Shown: positions 45,647 to 54,844 of the stretch, piece after piece
How the letters are laid out: each line of letters opens with the position of its first letter
Numbering within the stretch: position 1 is the stretch's first letter
Made by a program: the position numbers and the translations under genes
The notes under the pieces: model-generated
Told to the model about the DNA's origin: nothing
Database searches by the model: none
The model's input: the letters and a program-made list of their open reading frames with translations, nothing else
Origin: Microvirgula aerodenitrificans DSM 15089
GTDB lineage: Bacteria; Pseudomonadota; Gammaproteobacteria; Burkholderiales; Aquaspirillaceae
Length of the DNA: 64,000 nucleotides
Reading direction: 5' to 3'
Assembly (NCBI RefSeq): GCF_000620105.1
Contig: NZ_JHVK01000015.1
Location: 1 to 64,000 of the forward strand

Positions 45647-45752
45647 GCGTCCTCCTCTCGACCGTTCATGCGGTGCCAGACCAGAGTAGACGCCTGATAA
45701 TTTATTATCAATATTCAGCCTACTGAAAAAACGGGAAAAAATCGACCGTCCG

Positions 45753-45935
45753 TCAGGTGTCGCAACCCGGCTTGCGGATCGGTACGTACTCGGCCTGGGC
45801 CATGCCGTACAGCAAGCGCTCCGGGACCTGGATATCGAGAATGAACCAGTCCTTGTCCGGTGCGGTCCGAACCCAGTGCGGACCGGGGCGCACCTGGCTG
45901 GCCGGAATGCTGTGCGGGCTGTTTGCTTGATTCAT
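45753..45935 (-). CDS. Small hypothetical protein (60 aa)
   Basis: A 60-residue soluble protein (PHWVRTAPDKDWFILDIQVPERLLYGMAQ in its core, quoted here only in part as HWVRTAPDKDWFIL), with one Cys at the C-terminus. The ATG at 45935 is chosen from two adjacent ATGs because AGGAAAGG is six bases before it. It is upstream of and divergent from the secreted protein gene at 46092. Unknown function. Confidence 0.5.
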   Translation of the reverse strand: MNQANSPHSIPASQVRPGPHWVRTAPDKDWFILDIQVPERLLYGMAQAEYVPIRKPGCDT

Positions 45936-46091
45936 CATGGGCCTTTCCTGCTGGTGGATGACGATGGCTGCCCCGCCAGCATGAGGGGCAAATATTGCAG
46001 CAAGCGCTGCGCCATCACGTGCCTGCGGATGAAAAATCCACATGGGATATAATGGATCCATTACCTGAATCAAAGTGAATGAGGCATCCGC

Positions 46092-46694
46092 ATGACATTG
46101 CTCCCGATTTCCGCTGCCGCCCTGGCCGCCTCTCTGTGTGCCACCGGTCTGCTGGCGCTGTCCGCGATGGCACGGGCAGATACCTCCCCCGTGCCGGATG
46201 CTGCTGCCAGCGCCCGAATCCGGCTGTTCGGGCAGAATGGCATCAGCGTGAAGTTCTACCGCAACAGCGCCTGCTACAAGAGCGGCCTGTTTGGCTCAGG
46301 CGGCGCGGAAGTGGTGTCCGGTGGAGCGGGGGATGCCTTCCTGTCACTGCTGGGGGCGAGTTCGAACACCCGCATCGGCATGCCGGACAGCCCTGCGACC
46401 CGCAACCTGTCCGCCCGGAGCGGCATGCTGTCCAAGGCCTATTTCAAGGAATACAGCGTGGCGGCAGGGGAGCCGCTGACGGTACTGACCTCGTTCCGTG
46501 ATGTCAGCGGTTATTACTGCAAGAACATTGCACGCAGTTTCGTGCCGGAAGCGGGCGCCGACTACGAAGCGTCCATGGATCTGTCCTTTGCCCACGGCAC
46601 CTGCGAACTGTCCGTCAGGCGTATCCAGACCGAGGGTGAGCAGGTGGTACTGCTGCCGCTGGACAACGCGGTCAGCGCCGACGAATGCCGCTAG
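46092..46694 (+). CDS. Secreted hypothetical protein
   Basis: A 200-residue protein with a signal peptide (about residues 1-29, ending ARA) and a mature beta-rich region containing ARIRLFGQNGISVKFYRNS, SGGAGDAFLSLLG, GMPDSPATRNL and three or four cysteines. No family recognised. Its 3' end overlaps the convergent EAL-protein gene by 23 bases. Confidence 0.7.
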   Translation: MTLLPISAAALAASLCATGLLALSAMARADTSPVPDAAASARIRLFGQNGISVKFYRNSACYKSGLFGSGGAEVVSGGAGDAFLSLLGASSNTRIGMPDSPATRNLSARSGMLSKAYFKEYSVAAGEPLTVLTSFRDVSGYYCKNIARSFVPEAGADYEASMDLSFAHGTCELSVRRIQTEGEQVVLLPLDNAVSADECR

Positions 46695-48972
46695 CGGCAG
46701 CGTGTCTCTCGTTCCGGGGCAGGGTGGTGGCAAGGGTGGTCAGGGCTTCCGCCGGCATCGGCTGGGCGAACAGATAACCCTGGAAGTACCGGCAGCCATT
46801 GCTGGCCAGCAATGTGTGCTGGGCGTCCGTCTCCACGCCTTCGGCAATCACGTCGAAGCCGAACGATTCCGCCAGCGCCGTGATGGCGCGGATAATGACC
46901 AGGCTGCCGGTATCGGCAGGCAGGCTGCGGACGAAGGACTGGTCGATTTTCAGCTCGTCCAGCGGCAGTTGCTGCAGATAGGACAGCGATGAATAGCCGG
47001 TGCCGAAATCATCGAGCGCAAAGCGCACGCCGTGGACCCTGAGGGCCTCCATGTGGGCGATGGCCAGCGCCATGTCGCGCACCAGTACCGATTCGGTCAG
47101 TTCCAGCATCAGCAGGTTCGCCGGCGCGCCGGTCTCGGCCAGCACGCCCATGACCTGGGTGGAAAAATCGCCCTGGTGCAGCTGGACGGCGCTGATGTTG
47201 ACCGACACCGGCACACTGCCCATGACCGGATGACCGCTCCAGGCTGCCAGTTGATGGCAGGCCTCGACCAGGACCCAGTGGTCCAGTTGCTGCAGCAGCC
47301 CGGCCTGCTCGGCTGCCCCGATAAAGTGACCCGGAATCATCAGCCCGTGCTCGGGATGCTGCCAGCGTACCAGCGCTTCGGCCCCGGCGAGGTGGCCCCG
47401 TTCGTCGAACTGCGGCTGGTAATGAACGTGGAATTCGCCGCGCAGCAGGCCCTGGCGGATTTCCTCTTCCAGCCGCAGGCGGGAATTGACGGCCTCCTGG
47501 AAGGCCGGCACGAAGAAATACCAGGTGTTCTTGCCGGCATCCTTGGCCGCATACATGGCCAGATCGGCCTGCTGCAGCAGCTCATTGGCCGAAAAGGTTT
47601 CATTGAACAGCACGATGCCGATGCTGCCGCTGCTGAACTGCACATTCGGGCCCAGCTGGTACGGTGCGCGCAGGGCTTCCAGCAACTGGCCGGCCACCAG
47701 ACTGGCGGCGCTATGGGCCTGCTCGCGCACGGTCGACAGCCCGCTGAGCAGGACCGCAAACTTGTCCCCGCCCATGCGAGCCACGCTATGGGTCTCGCGG
47801 GTGAAGCTCTCCAGCCGGCACGCGACCTGCTGCAGCATCTGGTCGCCGGCGGCGCTGCCGCGCAGGTCATTGATTTTCTTGAAGTCGTCGAGGTCGATGC
47901 ACAGCAGGGCGGAGAAGGTCCCGTCCTGGGCACTGCGAGCCTGCATCTGGGTCAGCCGGTCGATCAGCCGGCGGCGGTTCGGCAGGCCGGTCAGCGGGTC
48001 GAAAAAGGCCAGTTGCATGATCTCGGCCTCGGCCGCCTTGTGCGCGGTAATGTCGCGCGCCACCATCACCACGGCCTTGCGGCCGTCCAGATTGATGTCC
48101 AGTGCCTGGGCGCGGCCTTCGAAGGTGCGATGGGTCGCACCGATGTCCAGCGTGTATTCGATGGCTTCCGGCGTTCTGCTGAGCAGTGACTGGCGGACAA
48201 AGGCGAGCAGGCGGTCGGCCTTGGCCGTGGGCAGCACGTCGTGCATGCGCCGTCCCTGCAGCCTTGCCGCATCGTCATACAGCAGGTGCCGGTGCTGGAC
48301 CGGTGACACGATATCCAGATAGCGGCCATCCTCGTCCAGCACCAGCAGCAGGTCGGGAATCGCATGGGTGATGGCCCGCATGCGGGCCTCGCTTTCCTCC
48401 AGCGCGGAGCTGGCCTGACTGCGCTGCTGCAGGTCCTGCAGCAGCAGGGCCAGCATCAGGGTGACGACCGGCAGCGTCAGGGTCATGCTGAGGATCAGCA
48501 CGCTGACCGGGGCCAGGCCGGACAGGACGAGCAGCAGGAACAGCGCCAGCAGGTGGATCAGGAAGCCGAAACCCAGCATCTGCGGAGCACCGCCCCGCAC
48601 CCAGCGCCGGGACAGCGCATGGCGGTAGGCAAAGCCGAGCAGGGCGGTGATCAGCATGCCTGCCGCGCCGGGAACGGCGCCGGCGCCGCCCAGCTCCAGC
48701 CGGTAGGCGACCGCCATGGAGACGGCAAGGCAACCGGCCAGCGGGCCGCCGAATACGCAGGCCATGCCCAGTACCGCCAGCCGCGCATCGATAAAGACTC
48801 CCGGTGCCAGCCAGATCGGGTCGAGCATGTTGACGATGGCTGTCGCGCCGAACAGCAGTCCGGACGTGACCTGGGCGGGAACGGAACGGCCGCGCCAGAA
48901 GCGCGTGTTGACCGATTGCAGCCAGCACAGCGCCAGGATGAGCGTGATGCTCTGGAAGAAGTGTAGAACCAT
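46672..48972 (-). CDS. Membrane GGDEF-EAL protein with degenerate GGDEF site
   Basis: A 766-residue c-di-GMP protein. Residues 1-175 hold about five membrane spans like the LytS-type 5TM sensor region; a PAS domain lies at about residues 195-310, GGDEF at about 320-480, and EAL at about 500-750. The EAL part keeps AEALVRW, LELTES, DDFGTGYSS, ELKIDQSFV and AEGVET, so phosphodiesterase activity is expected. The GGDEF signature reads GGDKF near residue 400, losing the second acidic residue, so cyclase activity is doubtful and GTP binding may be regulatory. Confidence 0.93.
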   Translation of the reverse strand: MVLHFFQSITLILALCWLQSVNTRFWRGRSVPAQVTSGLLFGATAIVNMLDPIWLAPGVFIDARLAVLGMACVFGGPLAGCLAVSMAVAYRLELGGAGAVPGAAGMLITALLGFAYRHALSRRWVRGGAPQMLGFGFLIHLLALFLLLVLSGLAPVSVLILSMTLTLPVVTLMLALLLQDLQQRSQASSALEESEARMRAITHAIPDLLLVLDEDGRYLDIVSPVQHRHLLYDDAARLQGRRMHDVLPTAKADRLLAFVRQSLLSRTPEAIEYTLDIGATHRTFEGRAQALDINLDGRKAVVMVARDITAHKAAEAEIMQLAFFDPLTGLPNRRRLIDRLTQMQARSAQDGTFSALLCIDLDDFKKINDLRGSAAGDQMLQQVACRLESFTRETHSVARMGGDKFAVLLSGLSTVREQAHSAASLVAGQLLEALRAPYQLGPNVQFSSGSIGIVLFNETFSANELLQQADLAMYAAKDAGKNTWYFFVPAFQEAVNSRLRLEEEIRQGLLRGEFHVHYQPQFDERGHLAGAEALVRWQHPEHGLMIPGHFIGAAEQAGLLQQLDHWVLVEACHQLAAWSGHPVMGSVPVSVNISAVQLHQGDFSTQVMGVLAETGAPANLLMLELTESVLVRDMALAIAHMEALRVHGVRFALDDFGTGYSSLSYLQQLPLDELKIDQSFVRSLPADTGSLVIIRAITALAESFGFDVIAEGVETDAQHTLLASNGCRYFQGYLFAQPMPAEALTTLATTLPRNERHAAASGIRRR

Positions 48973-49182
48973 GGCGAGGTACGCTCATTTCCCGGTGCAA
49001 GAAGTCGCTTCGCAATCGCTGGGCTTTATGCAGAAAGAATAGCAGCTGACCTGTCACGGGGCTAACCCGGTATTGGCACGCGGGAGACGGACTCCGGCGC
49101 TGTCCGCCGGGCGTGGACCGGCGACGCAGGACCGCCGGTCATCCATGGTCTGACGCCGGCCGGAAGCCGGCCGGTTGCGCTG

Positions 49183-49929
49183 TCAGGCCGGAAACAATCG
49201 CCACACCTTGCGGCTGAACGCCAGCTTGCGGCGCAGATAGGCAATCTGGCCGGCATGGTCGATGCCTTTCGGGCAGTTGTCCTGACAACCGAGCAGCGAC
49301 ATGCAGCCGAACACGCCATCCTCGCTGCCGATCACATGGTAGAAATCATCCAGCGAGCGGCTGTCGCGACTGTCGAGGGCGAAGCGGGCGACCTTGTTGA
49401 AGCCGACCGCTCCGACAAAGCTGTCGCGCATCTGCGCCGTGGCACAGCCGGCAATACAGCAACCGCACTCGACACAGCGTTCCGCCTCGTACAGCCGGTC
49501 GGCCAGGTCCGGGTCCATGCTGGCCTCGACCGCATGCAGGTCGACTGCACCGTCCTGCGGGTGCAGCCAGGCGGCCAGCCGCTCGGACAGTGCGCGCATG
49601 AATTTGCCGGTATTGACCGACAGGTCACCGATCAGCTCGAAGCCCGGCAGGGGCAGCAGAGTGATGTGCGGCGGGTCGAAGCGGGCAGTCAGCGTGCGAC
49701 AGGCCAGGGTCGGCTTGCCGTTGATCACCATCGCACAGCTGCCGCAGATGCCGGCGCGGCAAACGAAATCGAACTGCAGCGACGGGTCCTGTTCCTCGCG
49801 CAGGCGGTTCAGCGCGATAAACACGGTCATGCCCGGTGTTTCTTCCAGCTGGTAGTCCTGCATGACGGGCTGGCCGCCGCCTTGCGGGTCGTGGCGGAAA
49901 ATGGAAAAAGTCAGGGTTCTGGCAGCCAT
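49183..49929 (-). CDS. frdB: Fumarate reductase iron-sulfur subunit
   Basis: A 248-residue electron-transfer subunit of the quinol:fumarate reductase/succinate dehydrogenase family, on the cytoplasmic face of the inner membrane. The [2Fe-2S] ligands are in CRAGICGSC near residue 55 plus a later LAC. The [4Fe-4S] and [3Fe-4S] ligands are in CVECGCCIAGC near residue 150 and CQDNCPKGI near residue 215. The ATG at 49929 is one base after the frdA stop. It is the last gene of frdCAB, with a GC-rich hairpin in the following spacer. Confidence 0.94.
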   Translation of the reverse strand: MAARTLTFSIFRHDPQGGGQPVMQDYQLEETPGMTVFIALNRLREEQDPSLQFDFVCRAGICGSCAMVINGKPTLACRTLTARFDPPHITLLPLPGFELIGDLSVNTGKFMRALSERLAAWLHPQDGAVDLHAVEASMDPDLADRLYEAERCVECGCCIAGCATAQMRDSFVGAVGFNKVARFALDSRDSRSLDDFYHVIGSEDGVFGCMSLLGCQDNCPKGIDHAGQIAYLRRKLAFSRKVWRLFPA

Positions 49930-49930
49930 G

Positions 49931-51862
49931 TCACTGGGCTCCTGGCCGGCGCTGGTTGGCCGGGCGGTATTTGGCGGGCAAGGCGTCGGGCAGTGGCTGG
50001 TCGACCGGCTGGTCGGCCAGTGCCTGCTGTCGGCGCCGGGTGTCGGGGTGGGCAATGGCATTGTCGGGACCGTAGCCGCGATAGCCGGGCGGGAGTTCCA
50101 TCGCCATCACGTCGAGGGCTTCGTACTGCAGTTCCGGCCGGGTGGCGTCGGCAGATGGCCAGCGTGCCAGCGTGCGCGACAGCCAGTCACGGTCATTGCG
50201 CTGCGGGAAGTCCTCGCGGGCATGGGCGCCACGGCTTTCGGTACGGGCACGGGCGCCGGCGGCAACGCACAGCGCCACCTTCAGCATGCGCGGCAGGCGC
50301 AGTGCGGCGACCAGTTCCGGATTGGCATGGCGGCGCTTGTCGCGCACGCACAGCCGCCGGCTGCGTTCGAGCAGCGCTTCGAGGGCGGCGACCGCCTCGC
50401 CAAGCGTGGCGTCGTGGCGGAAGATGCCGACCTTGTCCATCATGATCTGCTCCATTTCGTGGCGCAGGGCGAACACGTTTTCACCATCCTCACGCGCCAG
50501 CAGGGCGTCGATCGCGGCGGCCTCCCGCTCGACGAAGGTCCGGGCCAGCTGCGCATCCGGGCCGGGGGCGGCCAGGCTGGCGTCGGCGACATGCTCGCCC
50601 ACCACCATGCCGGCGACGACGGTCTCGGCCAGGGAGTTGCCGCCAAGGCGGTTGAAGCCGTGCAGGTCCCAGCAGGCGGCTTCGCCGACCGAGAACAGGC
50701 CCTTGAGGGTCGGGCTTTCGCCACGCACATCGGTACGGATTCCGCCCATCGAGTAATGCTGGGTCGGCCGGACCGGAATCCAGTCGACTGCCGGGTCGAT
50801 GCCGAGGAAGTGCTGGCAGATTTCCTGCACTTCACGCAGGTTCTTCTCGATATGCGCGCGGCCGAGCTGGGTGATGTCCAGCCACAGGTGCGGACCGTAG
50901 GGGCTGGGTACGCCCTTGCCGCTGCGGATATGCTCGGTCATGCGCCGCGACACCACATCGCGCGATGCCAGTTCCTTCTTCTCCGGCTCGTAGTCCGGCA
51001 TGAAGCGCAGGCCATCGACATCGCGCAGCACGCCGCCGTCACCCCGGCAGCCTTCGGTAGTCAGGATGCCGGCCGGCACGATGGCGGTCGGGTGGAACTG
51101 CACCGCCTCCGGATTGCCGAGCACGGCCAGCCCGGTTTCCAGCGCGATGCCCTGGCCGGTGCCTTCGCAGATGATGGCATTGGTCGATACCGCCCACAGC
51201 CGGCCATAGCCGCCGGTGGCCACCGTGGTGGTCCGGGCGATGCACGCGTACAGCTCGCCGGTGATCAGGTCGCGCACCACGGCGCCGTGGCAGCGCTCAC
51301 CGTCATGGATCAGCGCCAGCGCTTCCTGCCGTTCGTGAACCGGAATGCCGAGGCCGATGGCCTGGTTGTCCATGGTGTACAGCATGGCGTGACCGGTACC
51401 GTCGGCGGTGTAGCAGGTCCGCCACTTGCGCGTGCCGCCGAAATCACGGGCATTGATCAGCCCGTGCGCGCCGGCCGGTTCTTCCAGCTCTTCCTGGCGG
51501 GCATTGATGATGACCTTGCGCTTGCCGGCGCGAATGCGCGTCCATGGCACGCCCCAGGCAGCCGCTTCGCGCACCGCTTTCGGGGCGACGTGGGTGAACA
51601 GCCGTGCCACCTGCTGGTCACAGCCCCAGTCCGAGCCGCGCACGGTATCGAGAAAGTGGATGTCCTCGCTGTCGCCTTCGCCCTTGCGGGCATTGGCGAG
51701 GCTGGCCTGCATGCCGCCCTGGGCCGCGGCCGAGTGCGAGCGTTTGGCCGGTACCAGCGACAGCACCAGGGTATCGAGGCCACGCTGGCGACAGGCGATG
51801 GCGACCCGCAGGCCGGCCAGTCCGCCGCCAATGACCAGGGCGTCGGTGTAAACGGTTTTCAT
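49931..51862 (-). CDS. frdA: Fumarate reductase flavoprotein subunit
   Basis: A 643-residue FAD subunit that reduces fumarate (or oxidises succinate). The dinucleotide fold is [18 protein letters not shown] near the N-terminus, the covalent-FAD histidine is in [14 protein letters not shown] near residue 43, and the active-site segments are [15 protein letters not shown] and [10 protein letters not shown]. The start overlaps the frdC stop (ATGA). Closest in layout to the Wolinella/Campylobacter QFR type rather than the enteric FrdABCD. A 677-codon opposite-strand frame is only a shadow. Confidence 0.95.
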   Translation of the reverse strand: MKTVYTDALVIGGGLAGLRVAIACRQRGLDTLVLSLVPAKRSHSAAAQGGMQASLANARKGEGDSEDIHFLDTVRGSDWGCDQQVARLFTHVAPKAVREAAAWGVPWTRIRAGKRKVIINARQEELEEPAGAHGLINARDFGGTRKWRTCYTADGTGHAMLYTMDNQAIGLGIPVHERQEALALIHDGERCHGAVVRDLITGELYACIARTTTVATGGYGRLWAVSTNAIICEGTGQGIALETGLAVLGNPEAVQFHPTAIVPAGILTTEGCRGDGGVLRDVDGLRFMPDYEPEKKELASRDVVSRRMTEHIRSGKGVPSPYGPHLWLDITQLGRAHIEKNLREVQEICQHFLGIDPAVDWIPVRPTQHYSMGGIRTDVRGESPTLKGLFSVGEAACWDLHGFNRLGGNSLAETVVAGMVVGEHVADASLAAPGPDAQLARTFVEREAAAIDALLAREDGENVFALRHEMEQIMMDKVGIFRHDATLGEAVAALEALLERSRRLCVRDKRRHANPELVAALRLPRMLKVALCVAAGARARTESRGAHAREDFPQRNDRDWLSRTLARWPSADATRPELQYEALDVMAMELPPGYRGYGPDNAIAHPDTRRRQQALADQPVDQPLPDALPAKYRPANQRRPGAQ

Positions 51863-52578
51863 CGTGGGCGCTCCATCGTGGACTGGGTCAGGTAGAGGAT
51901 CGAGCCGTCCGGCGGCGCCACGCGCCACAGCGCGAGCAGCGACAGGGCGCCAAGTCCGATAAAGGCAAGGCTGAAACCGGTTTTCAGCCGGCGCAGCAGG
52001 GTGCGCCGGGCCGGCTGCGGGCCGAACCACTTCAGCGCCAGCCGGTACAAGCCGATCATCGCGTGCAGGTCGGCGACCAGCAGCAGCGGCGCATAGACCC
52101 AGATCATGCCGAGATCGCGCACGCGTTCGCCGGAGCGCCACGGGTCGATGGCCTCGGGCTGCAGGATCATGGTCCACAGGTGGACCGGCAGCAGCAGGAA
52201 CAGGGCAAAGCCGGTCGCCACCTGCCATACCCACAGCCGGGTGTCGCCGTGCGCCTGGGTATCGAGCTGGTGACCGAGCCGGCGCCACTGGCGCCCGTTC
52301 TGCGGAAACTTGCGCAGGGCGATGAAGGCATGCAGTGCGATCAGCGCGCCGACGCCAAGCCCGATCAGGCTGACGACCCACGGATAACCGTGCAGCCCGT
52401 CGGCGGACAGAAAGCCGAGTTCCATGGCCTTGACCACGTGATACATCGTCTGCTCGCCAAGCAGGATCGAGGCGACCAGAAACAGGTGTATGCACAAAAA
52501 CAGCGCCAGCACGGCGCCACTGGCGCTTTGCAGCACATCGAGCCGCGCGTCGCGGCGCGCCCGGTTACAGGTGTCCAT
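51859..52578 (-). CDS. frdC: Fumarate reductase/succinate dehydrogenase cytochrome b subunit (dihaem type)
   Basis: A 239-residue five-span membrane anchor carrying two haems b. Candidate axial histidines are in IHLF (span 1), LHAF, PVHLW and [15 protein letters not shown], the same layout as Wolinella FrdC. An acidic residue in the AMELGF segment matches the menaquinol-site Glu of that protein. At the position two before the last haem His, where I recall Wolinella having Glu, Asp is found here. I start at 52578 because GGGAG is eight bases before it; frames open upstream at 52602 and 52707. It transfers electrons between quinone and FrdB. Confidence 0.9.
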   Translation of the reverse strand: MDTCNRARRDARLDVLQSASGAVLALFLCIHLFLVASILLGEQTMYHVVKAMELGFLSADGLHGYPWVVSLIGLGVGALIALHAFIALRKFPQNGRQWRRLGHQLDTQAHGDTRLWVWQVATGFALFLLLPVHLWTMILQPEAIDPWRSGERVRDLGMIWVYAPLLLVADLHAMIGLYRLALKWFGPQPARRTLLRRLKTGFSLAFIGLGALSLLALWRVAPPDGSILYLTQSTMERPR

Positions 52579-53101
52579 CCGGCTATCTCCCAGGGGATTC
52601 ATGATCAGCATATTGCAACACAACGGAATGCTTATTTTCGGCGGATCATGCCCAAGCCCATCACCGCTGGCAATCGCTGTCAGCCGGTTTGCTGCAGCGC
52701 ACAGCAATTAGCATTGCGGCATGCAAATTCCGTATGTACAGGCGGTAATTAAGTAGGGGTTTTCCCGCAGAAAAGGCGCGGGCTGTTGCGGCGGCGCAAC
52801 CTGGCCGGGGTGCCGGTGAAACCGGCGGGCCGGCGCTTCCCGCGGGGGGCCGGTCCGTTGTTGACGTTCCCGATGGCAGGGAGCCGGGTCTGCCGGCCGC
52901 ATTCGCGGAAAGGATCAATGCCATCCCGGATGGCGACATGCACCAGGCTCGCTATGTTTTCGCAAAGTCTGCTGTGGTATCAAGGCGTCGGCCCGGACCG
53001 GGCCTGCACCGCTTGCGCTGTCACCGGGGCGACATCCATCCCGTATAGACTGCGCAACGGTCGTTCCGACATCCATCACAAGAACAACAAGAGGCCTGAT
53101 C
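52579..53101. other. Divergent intergenic region with GC-rich hairpins
   Basis: This 523-bp region is AT-rich on the frdC side (52600-52760), where the frd promoter should lie. Towards the ABC permease, TTGCG-GCGG-CGCAA (52786-52799) and GCCGGT-GAA-ACCGGC (52812-52826) form two clean hairpins, and 52827-52860 is also foldable, suggesting a structured leader RNA on the plus strand. I could not match it to a riboswitch class. No gene was recognised. Confidence 0.5.
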
Positions 53102-54835
53102 ATGTTGCCGCTGTTCGATCAACGCCGCGCCTATCGCGCCTGGCCCGGTGCGGCGCCCAATCGCTGGGACTGGGTGCTGCTGCCGCTGGTGCTGGCCTTG
53201 CTGGTCGTTGCCGCCTATGGCGCCATGCAGATGAGCCGGCCGTTCGTGGTCGGCGAGGCACTGCCGGTTTCGCTCGATCCGGTCTACCTGCCGTACTACC
53301 TGCTGCGCACCATGCTGCGCATGTTCACCGCGCTGGCCTTCTCGCTGCTGTTCAGCTTCATGTTCGCCGCGATCGCAGCCAAATACCGCAAGGCCGAGAA
53401 GGCAATGATCCCGATGCTGGACATCCTGCAATCGGTTCCGATTCTCGGTTTTCAGGCCATCGCCATCGCGCCGTTCATTGCCCTGTTCCCCGGCAACCTG
53501 CTCGGGGTCGAGTGCGCGGCGATCTTTGCCATTTTCACGTCGCAGGCGTGGAATATGGCATTCAGCCTGTATCAGTCGATCCGCACCGTGCCGCCGGAAC
53601 TGAACGAGGCGGCCCGGGTGTTCCGCCTGTCCGGCTGGCAGCGCTTCTGGCGGCTGGAGCTGCCGTTCGCCATGCCGGGCCTGCTGTGGAACATGATGAT
53701 GTCGATGTCCGGCGGCTGGTTCTTCCTGGTGGCGGCGGAGGCGATCTCGGTGGCCGGCCAGGACATCAAGCTGCCCGGCATCGGTTCGTATATCGCGGTG
53801 GCGATCGAGGCGCGCGATCTCGGCGCCATCGCCTGGGCGATCGGGGCGATGCTGACCGGCATCCTGCTCTACGACCAGCTGTTCTTCCGTCCGCTGCTGG
53901 CCTGGGCCGACAAATTCCGTTTCGAGGAGTCGCAGGGCGATACCGCGCAACGCTCGTGGCTGCTGGACTGGGGCCGTCGCAGCCGCTGGCTCCATGCACT
54001 GACCGACCGCTTCTGGGCCCTGATGCGGCGTGCACTCGGCTGGTTCCCGGTCCGCCATGACGGCCTGTCGCCGCAGTCGTCACCCCGGTCCGCCAGCCCG
54101 CTGTGGTCGCGTGCCTGGGACCTGCTGCTGGTGCTGGCCGGCGTCGGCGCGGTCGCCCAGCTGGTGCTGTTCGTGCACAGCGATGTTGGCTGGCGCGAAG
54201 CGCTGCGCGTGGTCGGGCTGGGCATGGTCACGCTGGCGCGGGTCATGCTGCTGATCGGGATGGCGTCGCTGGTCTGGGTGCCGGTTGCGGTCTGGATCGG
54301 TCTGCGTCCGCGCCTGTCGCAGCGGGTGCAGGCGGTGGCGCAGTTCCTGGCCGCCTTCCCGGTCAACCTGATGTTCCCGCTGGTGGTGTTCCTGCTGGTG
54401 GCGTGGCGCCTGAATCCCAATATCTGGCTGAGCCCGCTGATGGTGTTCGGCACCCAGTGGTACATCCTGTTCAATGTGGTCGCCGGTGCATCGGCGATCC
54501 CGAACGAGCTGCGGCTGGCAGCGGACAACCTGGGACTGAAAGGCTGGCTGAAATGGAAGCGTGTCTATCTGCCGGCGGTATTCCCCAGCTATGTGACCGG
54601 CGCGATCACTGCCAGCGGCGGTTCGTGGAACGCCAGCATCGTTGCCGAGTACGTGACCTGGGGCAAGACCACGCTGGTGGCCGACGGGCTCGGGAGCTAC
54701 ATCAAGCAGATGACCGACGCCGGCGACTTCCACCGCATTGCGCTCGGCATCGGCGTGATGTGCCTGTTCGTGATGCTGTTGAACCGTTTCTTCTGGCGCA
54801 AGCTGTACCTGCTGGCCGAAGACCGCAGCCGTTGA
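53102..54835 (+). CDS. ABC transporter double permease, nitrate/taurine-like family
   Basis: A 577-residue inner-membrane protein made of two BPD_transp_1 permease modules fused in one chain (about residues 75-275 and 360-565), each with EAA-type coupling loops (LNEAARVFRLSGWQRFWRLELP and LRLAADNLGLKGWLKWKRVYLP). One polypeptide therefore replaces a permease dimer. AAGAGG precedes the ATG. The ATPase gene follows at about 10 bp. No binding-protein gene is in the neighbourhood, so it either uses a distant one or none. Substrate probably an oxyanion or organic anion by family. Confidence 0.88.
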   Translation: MLPLFDQRRAYRAWPGAAPNRWDWVLLPLVLALLVVAAYGAMQMSRPFVVGEALPVSLDPVYLPYYLLRTMLRMFTALAFSLLFSFMFAAIAAKYRKAEKAMIPMLDILQSVPILGFQAIAIAPFIALFPGNLLGVECAAIFAIFTSQAWNMAFSLYQSIRTVPPELNEAARVFRLSGWQRFWRLELPFAMPGLLWNMMMSMSGGWFFLVAAEAISVAGQDIKLPGIGSYIAVAIEARDLGAIAWAIGAMLTGILLYDQLFFRPLLAWADKFRFEESQGDTAQRSWLLDWGRRSRWLHALTDRFWALMRRALGWFPVRHDGLSPQSSPRSASPLWSRAWDLLLVLAGVGAVAQLVLFVHSDVGWREALRVVGLGMVTLARVMLLIGMASLVWVPVAVWIGLRPRLSQRVQAVAQFLAAFPVNLMFPLVVFLLVAWRLNPNIWLSPLMVFGTQWYILFNVVAGASAIPNELRLAADNLGLKGWLKWKRVYLPAVFPSYVTGAITASGGSWNASIVAEYVTWGKTTLVADGLGSYIKQMTDAGDFHRIALGIGVMCLFVMLLNRFFWRKLYLLAEDRSR

Positions 54836-54844
54836 GAGATCGTG

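Noticed and set aside
49862-51895. 677-codon plus-strand open frame over frdA
   Set aside because: Antisense shadow of a gene with clear FAD and active-site motifs.
52795-52860. TPP riboswitch (GGGGTGCC stretch)
   Set aside because: The stretch matches only the first few bases; CTGAGA and the other conserved segments are absent.
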